NCBI GenBank assembly: GCA_035499215.1
Contig: DATJZH010000409.1
Location: forward strand, 1 to 46,693
Reading direction: 5' to 3'
DNA from: DATJZH01 sp035499215
Lineage (GTDB): Bacteria; Actinomycetota; Actinomycetes; Streptosporangiales; Streptosporangiaceae
DNA length: 46,693 bases
Made by a program: the position numbers and the translations under genes. Below are positions 1-7,076 of this stretch, piece by piece (positions within the stretch are counted from its first letter, which is position 1; every line of letters starts with the position of its first letter). The notes under the pieces are model-generated. The model was not told the origin of the DNA. It worked only from the letters and a program-made list of their open reading frames with translations, and ran no database searches.

Positions 1-924
1 GATGGGAACGGCTGGATCCGCTGCGGTCTCGGCCACCGGCACTGGGGCCGGCTCGGCGCGGCCGGCCTGCTCGCCTACACCGCCTCGGGCGACGATGCCG
101 GCGCCAGCGCGCGACCGGGTCCGGACAGGACGAGCGTGCTGCTGCAGCGCCGTAACTGGTGGGGCCACCACGGCGGCACCTGGGGGCTGCCTGGCGGGGC
201 AGTGGACAGTCACGAAACGGCGATCGCCGCGGCCCTGCGCGAGGCCGCGGAAGAGTGCGCGGCGCCGGCCGGCGCCGTCCGGGTCGAGGGAGTCTTCCAC
301 GATGATCACGCCGGCTGGTCCTACGACACCGTGCTCGCGCTGGCAGACGCCGAATTCGAGGTCTACCCGGCAAGCGAGGAGACGCTCGAGGCCATCTGGG
401 TGCCCGTGCCGGAGGTCACCTCCCTCGACCTGCATCCTGGCTTCGCGGCGCACTGGGACACGCTGGCAGCCGCGCTGGCGCCGCTGACGCTCGTCGTCGA
501 TGCGGCGAACGTCATGGGCTCCCGGCCGGATGGCTGGTGGCGGGACCGGGCCGGTGCCGCGCTGCGGCTTCGCGACGAGCTGGCCTGGCTGGCCGGGACC
601 GGTCTGACCGGCGTGCCCGGTTCCGCGCGGGTGCCGGAGCTGTCGCTGTGGCTGCCCGACATCATGCTCGTCGTCGAGGGCGCCGCCCGGCCGGCGGCGG
701 TCGCGGATCGCGCTCCGGCCGGCGGCGGCATGTCCGCTGCCGCTGCGCGCAAGCTGCAGGTGATCGCCGCGCCGGGCTCCGGCGACGACACCATCGCCGA
801 GCTGGCTGGCCGGCTGGGCGGCTGGCGGATCGTGGTGACCGCGGATCGTGAGCTGCGCGGCCGGTGCCTGGCCGCGGGAGCCGCCGTGGCAGGGCCCGGC
901 TGGCTGCTCGGCCTGCTGAGCTGA
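1..924 (+). CDS. Nudix hydrolase fused to a C-terminal NYN/PIN-like domain (5' end outside window)
   Basis: The reading frame is open from base 1, so the start lies upstream; the GTG at 136 falls inside the conserved fold and is not the start. The first residues (WIRCGLGHRHWGRLGAAGLL) are the usual N-terminal segment of actinobacterial Nudix proteins. A Nudix box follows at bases 193-270: GGAVDSHE, seven residues, then REAAEECAA, with the usual late glycine replaced by alanine. From about base 487 a second domain begins (VVDAANVMGSRPDGWWRDR), with further conserved pieces DIMLVVEGAA and IVVTADRELR, resembling YacP/NYN-type nucleases. Family knowledge suggests hydrolysis of a nucleoside diphosphate derivative by the first part and possible RNA binding or cleavage by the second; the substrate is unknown. 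The gene is followed by a methyltransferase relic. Confidence 0.85.
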   Translation, partial: DGNGWIRCGLGHRHWGRLGAAGLLAYTASGDDAGASARPGPDRTSVLLQRRNWWGHHGGTWGLPGGAVDSHETAIAAALREAAEECAAPAGAVRVEGVFHDDHAGWSYDTVLALADAEFEVYPASEETLEAIWVPVPEVTSLDLHPGFAAHWDTLAAALAPLTLVVDAANVMGSRPDGWWRDRAGAALRLRDELAWLAGTGLTGVPGSARVPELSLWLPDIMLVVEGAARPAAVADRAPAGGGMSAAAARKLQVIAAPGSGDDTIAELAGRLGGWRIVVTADRELRGRCLAAGAAVAGPGWLLGLLS

Positions 925-942
925 TCAGCCGCGGACGGGCGA

Positions 943-1157
943 GCCGCCACGTTTGCCCAGTCCTTCCGCTGGCTGGACCAGCGGTTAGCGGCCAGGGCGG
1001 TCCGCGAGATGCTGGTCCCCGGGCCGCGCCGCACCTGTTCGGGGACCGCCTGGCCGACTTCGAGTCGCAGCTGCGCCGGCTGCTCCGCCCGGTCTCGCCC
1101 GGCGGCCCGTTCCGCGAGCGGCAGGGGCAGGTCACCCTGGACATCTGGCGGCCGTAA
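943..1157 (+). pseudogene. Relic of a class I SAM-dependent methyltransferase (internally deleted and frameshifted)
   Basis: Two pieces of one protein family lie next to each other in different frames. Bases 949-1023 read TFAQSFRWLDQRLAARAVRE then MLVPG, matching the middle of class I methyltransferases (usual form AQSFHWMDR...MLVPGG). Bases 1023-1157, in another frame, read AAPHLFGDRLADFESQLRR and end LDIWRP-stop, matching the extreme C-terminus of the same family. About 90 residues normally between these pieces are missing, as is the SAM-binding N-terminal half. There is no start codon or ribosome site. It is a decayed gene, convergent with glgB. The assignment rests on remembered family patterns, not an alignment. 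Confidence 0.6.
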
Positions 1158-1218
1158 CCCGGCCGCTGGCGGCGTCCCTGCGGCGAAGATCATCCCGGTC
1201 GGGGGACGGGCCGCCGCC

Positions 1219-3507
1219 TCACCCGCCCGAGCCTGCCCCCGCTGGTCCCCGGCCAGGCTCTGGCGCCAGCCAGAGCACCCCCATCGGCGGCAGCCGGAGC
1301 ACGACCGAGGCCGGCAATCCGTGGCAGGGCTCGGCGACAGCTTCGACAGCGCCGAGGTTCCCGACTCCGCTGCCGCCGTATATCCCTGCATCGGTGTTGA
1401 TCAGCTCAACCCAGCGACCTGGCCGTGGCAGACCGATCCGGTAGCTCTCATGCGGCACGCCGGAGAAGTTGGCGATGCAGGCCACGGTCTGCTGGCTGGC
1501 AGCCCGCGCCGCGCCGCCCCCCTCGTGTTCGCTGCCGCCCGCGCCGTCACCGTCGAGGCGGCCCGCGCCGTCGTCTGGTCCGGCGTAGCGAAGGAAGGAC
1601 AGCACGTTGCCGGCCGAGTCGTTGGCGTCAATCCACTCGAAGCCGGCCGGGTCCCGGTCAAGCCGCCACATCGCGGGCCGCTGGACGTAGGCCCGGTTCA
1701 GGTCGTCGACCAGGCGCCGGACGCCGGCGTGCCGGCCCTGGTCGAGCAGCTGCCAGTCCAGGCCATTTTGCTGCGACCATTCGCCCGGCTGGCCGAACTC
1801 CGAGCCCATGAACACCAGCTGCTTGCCGGGATGCGCCCACATGTACGCCAGCAGCGACCGGAGCCCGGCGAACTGGCGCCATTCATCCCCCGGCATCTTC
1901 CGCAGCAGCGAGCCCTTGCCGTAGACGACCTCATCGTGGGACAGCGGCAAGACGAAGTTCTCGCTGTAGGCATACATCATCGAGAAGGTCATCTGATTGT
2001 GGTGGTAGCTGCGATACACCGGATCGCGGGAAAGGTAGTCAAGCGTGTCATGCATCCAGCCGAGGTTCCACTTGAAGCCGAAGCCCAGGCCGCCCAGATA
2101 AGGCGGCCTGGTGACACCCGGCCATGCGGTCGACTCCTCGGCGATCATCATGATGCCCGGCACCCGCTTGTAGCAGGTGGCGTTGACCTCCTGGAGGAAC
2201 GACACGGCGTCCAGGTTCTCCCGGCCGCCGAGAGCGTTCGGTGACCACTGTCCGGGCTTCCTGGAGTAGTCGAGGTAGAGCATGGACGCGACAGCGTCCA
2301 CCCGCAGCCCGTCCACGTGGAACTCCTCCAGCCAGTAGATGGCATTGGCGACGAGGAAGTTCCGCACCTCTTTCCTGCCGTAGTCGAAGATGAGCGTTCC
2401 CCAGTCGGGCTGCTCGCCGCGCCGGGGGTCGGGGTTCTCATACAGCGGGCTGCCGTCGAACCTGGCCAGGGCCCAGTCGTCGCGCGGGAAGTGGGCCGGC
2501 ACCCAGTCGAGGATGACGCCGATGCCCGCCTGGTGCAGCCGGTCCACGACGTGGCGGAACTCATCGGGCGTGCCGAACCGGGACGACGGCGCATAGTAGG
2601 AAGTGACCTGGTAGCCCCACGAGCCGGCGAACGGATGCTCAGCCACCGGCATGAACTCCACGTGCGTGAAGCCGCGCTCGCTCACGTAGGCGGTGAGCTG
2701 ATCGGCGAGGTCGACATAGGACAGGCCGAGCCGCCAGGAGCCGATGTGCACCTCGTATGCGCTCACCGGGCTGGCCAGCATGTCGGCCTTGCCCCTGACA
2801 TCGAGCCAGTCCTGGTCGCCCCATTCGTAGCCAGAGGTATACACGACCGATGCGGTGCCGGGCGGCGGCTCGGCGAGCGCGGCCACCGGGTCGGCCTTCA
2901 GCCGCCAGTTGCCGTCGCGGCCCCTGATCTCGTACTTGTAGCACGCTCCCGCGCCGAGGCCGGGGATGAGCAGTTCCCACACGCCCGACCCGCCAAGCGA
3001 GCGCATCGGGTGCCCCTGGCCGTCCCAGCCGTTGAAATCGCCGAGCACCCGTACGCCCTGGGCATTCGGCGCCCAGACCGCGAACGACGTGCCGCCGGCC
3101 TGATCGCGCACATGGGCGCCGAGCACCCGCCACAGCGCCTCGTGCCGGCCCTCCGCGATCAGGTGCAGGTCGAGCTCGCCGAGGGTGGGGGGATGCCGGT
3201 AGGGGTCGTCGCTGACGATCTCGCCTGCCCTGCCCGCATAGCTGGCGGCAATCCGGTAGTCGGGTGTGCCAGAGCCAGGCAGCCGCACGGAGAAGACGCC
3301 GTCGTGAACATGGGTCATCGGAAGACGGCGGCCGTCGGCGAGAACAGCGGTCACGGATTCCGCCAGCGGGCGCAGCGCCCGGATGATCACGCCGTCGCCG
3401 CTGGGGTGCGCGCCGAGAACGGAGTGCGGGTCGTGGTGCCTGCAAGTGGTAATCCGGTCGATTTCCGCATGGCTGACCGGGTCGGCCGGGCTGCCCGTCG
3501 CTGACAT
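1219..3507 (-). CDS. glgB: 1,4-alpha-glucan branching enzyme GlgB
   Basis: 762 residues from ATG at 3507, two bases after the stop of mak (TGA-TC-ATG), so translation is probably coupled. It makes alpha-1,6 branches in the glucan built by GlgE. An N-terminal GlgB/CBM48 region (about 20-240) precedes a GH13 barrel: DWVPAHFPRDDW (about 334), DGLRVDAVASM with nucleophile D404, MMIAEEST with acid/base E457, and LPLSHDEVVYGKGSL around H524-D525. Length is normal for the family. A Gly-rich insertion (DGAGRLDGDGAGGSEHEGGG) sits in the C-terminal beta domain and is not typical. It is the last gene of the glgE-treS-mak-glgB operon. Confidence 0.97.
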   Translation of the reverse strand: MSATGSPADPVSHAEIDRITTCRHHDPHSVLGAHPSGDGVIIRALRPLAESVTAVLADGRRLPMTHVHDGVFSVRLPGSGTPDYRIAASYAGRAGEIVSDDPYRHPPTLGELDLHLIAEGRHEALWRVLGAHVRDQAGGTSFAVWAPNAQGVRVLGDFNGWDGQGHPMRSLGGSGVWELLIPGLGAGACYKYEIRGRDGNWRLKADPVAALAEPPPGTASVVYTSGYEWGDQDWLDVRGKADMLASPVSAYEVHIGSWRLGLSYVDLADQLTAYVSERGFTHVEFMPVAEHPFAGSWGYQVTSYYAPSSRFGTPDEFRHVVDRLHQAGIGVILDWVPAHFPRDDWALARFDGSPLYENPDPRRGEQPDWGTLIFDYGRKEVRNFLVANAIYWLEEFHVDGLRVDAVASMLYLDYSRKPGQWSPNALGGRENLDAVSFLQEVNATCYKRVPGIMMIAEESTAWPGVTRPPYLGGLGFGFKWNLGWMHDTLDYLSRDPVYRSYHHNQMTFSMMYAYSENFVLPLSHDEVVYGKGSLLRKMPGDEWRQFAGLRSLLAYMWAHPGKQLVFMGSEFGQPGEWSQQNGLDWQLLDQGRHAGVRRLVDDLNRAYVQRPAMWRLDRDPAGFEWIDANDSAGNVLSFLRYAGPDDGAGRLDGDGAGGSEHEGGGAARAASQQTVACIANFSGVPHESYRIGLPRPGRWVELINTDAGIYGGSGVGNLGAVEAVAEPCHGLPASVVLRLPPMGVLWLAPEPGRGPAGAGSGG

Positions 3508-3509
3508 GA

Positions 3510-4928
3510 TCACGCGGCGGCGATCGACTCGAGCGGGATGGGCAGCCAGGATGGCCGGTGCCGTGCTTCGTAAACCACTTCGTAGACTGCCTTCTCCAGC
3601 ATCAGCGCGCGCAGCAGCGGCTCGTGCGCCGCCGGATCCATGCCGCCGGCCTGGGCGTAGCCCGCGCAGAAGGCCGCCTGGCATCGCTGCACCCAGTCGT
3701 CGGCAGGCGCGCGCAGCCGTGCCTCGTCCGGGTGGCCGAGCAGCCGGTGACGTGCGGCGTAGTCCAGTGACCTGAGCAGGCCTGCCACGTCCCGCAGGGC
3801 CGGGGCAGGTGCCCGGCGCTCGGCGAGCGGCACGGCCGGCTCGCCCTCGAAGTCCAGCGCTATCCAGCCGTCTTGCGTCCGCAGGACCTGGCCCAGGTGA
3901 TAGTCGCCGTGCACCCGCTGCAGCAGGACCGGATCAGTGATCTTGGCGACGTCCTCGTAGGCGGCGTGCAGCTTGGCCGCGTGCCTGCCGAGTTCCGGGA
4001 CCTCGGCCCTGGCCTGTCCCAGCTTGCGGGTCATCCGGTCGGCGAGGTCAGCCAGCTCGGCGGGCTCGATCTGCCTCGTGCCGAAAGCGGTCGCCATATC
4101 GGCATGCAGCTCGGCGGTCGCGCGGCCGAGCAGGTGGGCCTCGGCGGCGAAATGCGGGCCCGGTTCGCCAGGCGCGCGCGCCGCGGCGGGCCTCGCCCCG
4201 GCGCCCGGCGGCTCCCCGGCGGCTGGCAGCGGAACCGTCAGGTACTCCCGCTCATAGGCCCCGTGCCGGGCGTACAGGCGGCGGAGATTGGCAGCGGCCA
4301 GCGACCAGCCGTCCGTGGCATGCGCCAGGTACTGGGAGAGAACGGCGAGCAGGACGGGCTCCCCGTTCAGCTCCGTCTGAATCCGGCCGTACGGCACGGC
4401 GATCCGTTTCGAGCCAAGCCGGGCGAGCGCGCCGGCCACTTCCAGATCGGGGTTCTCGCCGGGGAAGATCCTGCGCAGCACCTTGAGGATGGCAGCCTCG
4501 CCGAATACCACGCTGGTGTTGCTCTGCTCCGCGGTCAGCACCCGGCTGCCGGGCCAGCTGCTGACCGGCGCGCCCGGCTCCGTGGCGAACTGCAGCGGGC
4601 CGACGGCCCGGCCGGCGGCGATGCCGTCGATCAGGACGCCGCTGAGCTCGGGATCGTGCAGGGCGTCATAGGCCGTCCTGCCGCCCGGCACCGGGCCGAT
4701 GGCCGCATGGCTCAGCGACGCTGGCAGCCGGGTGCGCAGACCCAGCAGGATCTGATATCTCGCGACGTCCCGGCGGGCCGGCAGGCTGACGATCAGATGA
4801 CGCAGTTCCGGGTCACCGGAGACGAGCCTGGTGTCGGCAGTAACGGTCAGCCCGCCGACCAGCTCGTCTCTGCCCGCAAACCAGCGCTGCGTCGGCAGCC
4901 ACTGCGCCAGCGTGTCCTCAAAAGTCAT
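3510..4928 (-). CDS. mak: Maltokinase (Mak/Pep2): maltose + ATP to maltose 1-phosphate
   Basis: 472 residues, ATG at 4928 with a purine-rich GAGGTG about 11 bases upstream and GGAG directly before the start. It phosphorylates maltose from TreS to give the GlgE donor maltose 1-phosphate. The N-terminal motif LPTQRWFAGR (11-20) is diagnostic of this family. The C-terminal half has an aminoglycoside-phosphotransferase-like kinase core: LLQRVHGDYHLGQVLR with catalytic D342 and the metal-binding ALDFEGEP (D359, E361). A variable Ala/Pro/Gly-rich loop lies at about 235-260. It stands alone here and is not fused to TreS as in some actinobacteria. It is followed by glgB with a two-base gap. Confidence 0.95.
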   Translation of the reverse strand: MTFEDTLAQWLPTQRWFAGRDELVGGLTVTADTRLVSGDPELRHLIVSLPARRDVARYQILLGLRTRLPASLSHAAIGPVPGGRTAYDALHDPELSGVLIDGIAAGRAVGPLQFATEPGAPVSSWPGSRVLTAEQSNTSVVFGEAAILKVLRRIFPGENPDLEVAGALARLGSKRIAVPYGRIQTELNGEPVLLAVLSQYLAHATDGWSLAAANLRRLYARHGAYEREYLTVPLPAAGEPPGAGARPAAARAPGEPGPHFAAEAHLLGRATAELHADMATAFGTRQIEPAELADLADRMTRKLGQARAEVPELGRHAAKLHAAYEDVAKITDPVLLQRVHGDYHLGQVLRTQDGWIALDFEGEPAVPLAERRAPAPALRDVAGLLRSLDYAARHRLLGHPDEARLRAPADDWVQRCQAAFCAGYAQAGGMDPAAHEPLLRALMLEKAVYEVVYEARHRPSWLPIPLESIAAA

Positions 4929-5205
4929 GACTCCAGGCCCACCTCGTCACCTAGTCAACTTTTCCTACCCGCGGTGACCCCATATCTTGCCCACAGATCA
5001 GTCAAACATTCGTGGCCACTCCCCAACGTGGCAGGGTAGTCGCAATGGTGACACGAGTGACGAAAACGGCGGACCAGGTATCAGAATTCCCGACAGCAGC
5101 AATGATGCGCCCGCAGCGGCGCGCTGACCAGCCGCGCGGCCAGCCGGCGCGAGCCGGCCGGATGCCGCCGGCGCGCGGCCGGGGCCCTCGGCGGGCTGCT
5201 GGCGG
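4929..5205. other. Intergenic region between treS and mak, no gene seen
   Basis: 277 bases within the minus-strand operon. The part near treS (5130-5200) is extremely GC-rich with several imperfect inverted repeats built from GCCGGC/GCGCGG, which could form RNA structure between treS and mak. The part near mak is less GC-rich and contains TTGACT on the minus strand (about 4950) but no convincing -10 box at the right distance. No open frame here looks coding. Confidence 0.5.
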
Positions 5206-6999
5206 CTAGCGGCTGGCGGGCGGCTGCAGGATGAACCAGTAGAAGCCGTGCCCCGGCAGGGTCAGCAGGTAGTTCAGCTCGCCGATGGGCGGAAAGGTGA
5301 CGCCGCCCATGCACTCGATCGGGGTGGAGCCCTCGAATCTGCTGAGATCCAGCTCGACCGGCTGCGGGAACCTGGACAGATTGTTGACGCACAGGATCCG
5401 GTCGGTGCCGTCGGCGTTCGTGCCGGACTCGTCGTCATATTCGCGGACGAACGCCAGCACGCTGGGATTGGAGGAGCTGAGCTCGTCATAGCTGCCGAGC
5501 GCGAAGACCGGATGACGCTTCCTGATCTCGATCATCCGCCTGGTCCAGTGCAGGAAGGACGCCGGGTTCTTCTCCTGGGACTCCACGTTGATCGCCTGGT
5601 ACCCGTAGATCGGGTCCATGATCACTGGCAGGTACAGCCTTGCCGGGTCGCAGTAGGAGAACCCGGCGTTGCGGTCGACGGTCCACTGCATCGGCGTGCG
5701 CACGCCGTCCCGGTCGCCGAGCCAGATGTTGTCGCCCATGGCGATCTCGTCGCCGTAATACAGCACCGGTGAGCCGGGCAGCGAGAGCAGCAGCGCGGTG
5801 AAGAGCTCCAGCTGGTTACGGTCGTTGCCCAGCAGCGGGGAAAGCCGGCGCCTGATCCCGATGTTGGCCTTCATCCGCGGATCCCTGGCGTACTCCATGT
5901 ACATGTAGTCGCGCTCGTCGTCGGTGACCATCTCGAGCGTCAGCTCATCGTGATTGCGCAGGAAGATGCCCCACTGGCAGCCCGACGGCAGCGACGGGGT
6001 CTGCGCCATGATCTCCGAGATCGGGTAGCGCTGCTCGCGGCGCACCGCCATGAAGATCCGCGGCATCAGCGGGAAGTGGAAGGCCATGTGGCACTCGTCG
6101 CCGCCGACCGAGGGATCGCCGAAGTACTCCACCACATCATCGGGCCACTGATTGGCCTCGGCCAGCAGTACCCGGTCCGGGTAGAGCCGGTCAATCTCGG
6201 CCCTGACCCGCTTCAGGTACTCGTGCGTCTCCTTGAGGTTCTCGCAGTTGGTCCCCTCCCGCTCGTACAGGTACGGCACGGCGTCCAGCCGGAAGCCGTC
6301 GATGCCCAGGTCCAGCCAGAACCGCAGCACCTCGATCATGGCGTCCTGGACCCGCGGGTTCTCGTAGTTCAGGTCCGGCTGGTGGGAGAAGAACCTGTGC
6401 CAGTAATACTGGCCGCGGACCTGGTCGTAGGTCCAGTTGGACTGCTCGCTGTCGACGAAGATGACCCGGGCCTCGCTGTACCGGTCGTCGGTGTCGGACC
6501 AGACGTAAAAGTCCCCGAACGGCCCGTCCGGGTCCTTGCGCGACGCCTCGAACCAGGGATGGGCGTCGCTGGTGTGGTTCATGACCAGGTCGGCGATGAC
6601 CCGGATCCCCCGCTTGTGGGCGCCCTCGACCAGCTCGACGAAGTCGCCGATGGTGCCGAAGTCCGGCAGGATCGCGGTGAAGTCGGCGATGTCATAGCCG
6701 CCGTCGCGCAGCGGGGAGGCGTAGATCGGCAGCAGCCAGATGCAGTCGATGCCGAGCCACTGGAGGTAGTCCAGCCGCGAGGTCAGGCCGCGAAGGTCGC
6801 CGGTTCCGTCGCCGTTGGAGTCGTAGAAGCCGCGGATCAGGACCTCGTAGAAGACGGCCCGCTTGAACCACTGCGGATCCCTGGGCTTGTCGAACGAGAA
6901 GGAATCGACAGGCTCGCTGGGGGCCGTGGCCGAGCTCGGATGGAATCCCGGCCTGGGCGTGCTCAGTGACGGGGGCTGCCCCGGCTGCTGAATCACCAC
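5206..6999 (-). CDS. treS: Trehalose synthase (maltose alpha-D-glucosyltransferase) TreS
   Basis: 597 residues. It interconverts trehalose and maltose and in this operon feeds maltose to Mak. The first 40 residues are a Pro/Ser-rich tail; the GH13 barrel starts at DPQWFKRAVFYEVLIRGFYD. Seen motifs: ADLVMNHTSDAHPWF (about 136-150), DGFRLDAVPYLYE with nucleophile D239, VLLAEANQWP with acid/base E281, and FLRNHDELTLEM with D351. Length is normal for stand-alone TreS. The start is GTG at 6999, or the next GTG at 6996; neither has a ribosome site at normal distance, because an 11-bp triple repeat separates them from AGGAG at 7028-7032. The frame is closed upstream by TGA at 7015-7017, so no earlier start is possible. 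Confidence 0.95.
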   Translation of the reverse strand: MVIQQPGQPPSLSTPRPGFHPSSATAPSEPVDSFSFDKPRDPQWFKRAVFYEVLIRGFYDSNGDGTGDLRGLTSRLDYLQWLGIDCIWLLPIYASPLRDGGYDIADFTAILPDFGTIGDFVELVEGAHKRGIRVIADLVMNHTSDAHPWFEASRKDPDGPFGDFYVWSDTDDRYSEARVIFVDSEQSNWTYDQVRGQYYWHRFFSHQPDLNYENPRVQDAMIEVLRFWLDLGIDGFRLDAVPYLYEREGTNCENLKETHEYLKRVRAEIDRLYPDRVLLAEANQWPDDVVEYFGDPSVGGDECHMAFHFPLMPRIFMAVRREQRYPISEIMAQTPSLPSGCQWGIFLRNHDELTLEMVTDDERDYMYMEYARDPRMKANIGIRRRLSPLLGNDRNQLELFTALLLSLPGSPVLYYGDEIAMGDNIWLGDRDGVRTPMQWTVDRNAGFSYCDPARLYLPVIMDPIYGYQAINVESQEKNPASFLHWTRRMIEIRKRHPVFALGSYDELSSSNPSVLAFVREYDDESGTNADGTDRILCVNNLSRFPQPVELDLSRFEGSTPIECMGGVTFPPIGELNYLLTLPGHGFYWFILQPPASR

Positions 7000-7024
7000 T
7001 GCATCACCACTGGGTCACCACTGC
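6992..7024 (-). repeat. Three tandem 11-bp repeats over the treS start codon
   Basis: Plus strand copies: ATCACCACTGC (6992-7002), ATCACCACTGG (7003-7013), GTCACCACTGC (7014-7024). On the coding (minus) strand each unit carries CAGTGGTGA. Since 11 is not a multiple of three, each copy puts its GTG in a different frame. The AGGAG site at 7032-7028 lies six bases before the first-copy GTG (7021), which reads five codons (GTG GTG ACC CAG TGG) to TGA at 7006-7004. That stop overlaps an ATG (7004-7002, TGATG) reading ATG CAG TGG TGA. The treS GTG is in the third copy. Confidence 0.9.
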
Positions 7025-7076
7025 GCTCTCCTGCGGGGGTATCCGTTGTTTCTGCTAGGTCTATCTGCTGTGCTCG

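Noticed and set aside
1009..2244. Plus-strand frame beginning at MLVPGP and running through glgB
   Set aside because: Its first codons belong to the methyltransferase relic and the rest is antisense to glgB; there is no coding pattern after base 1023.
2317..3504. Long plus-strand open frame opposite glgB
   Set aside because: It mirrors glgB codons; high third-position GC keeps the opposite strand open. Product is rich in Arg/Val/Gly/Ala with no domain. Same reasoning applies to other long opposite-strand frames at 5950-6969, 7251-8405, 9286-10470, 12441-13820, 18077-18754, 18852-19751, 27180-28412, 31274-32587, 32825-33832, 34405-36219 and 40374-41507.
5130..5200. Terminator between treS and mak
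   Set aside because: The GC-rich inverted repeats are imperfect and overlapping, and no single stem stands out; a folding calculation would be needed.
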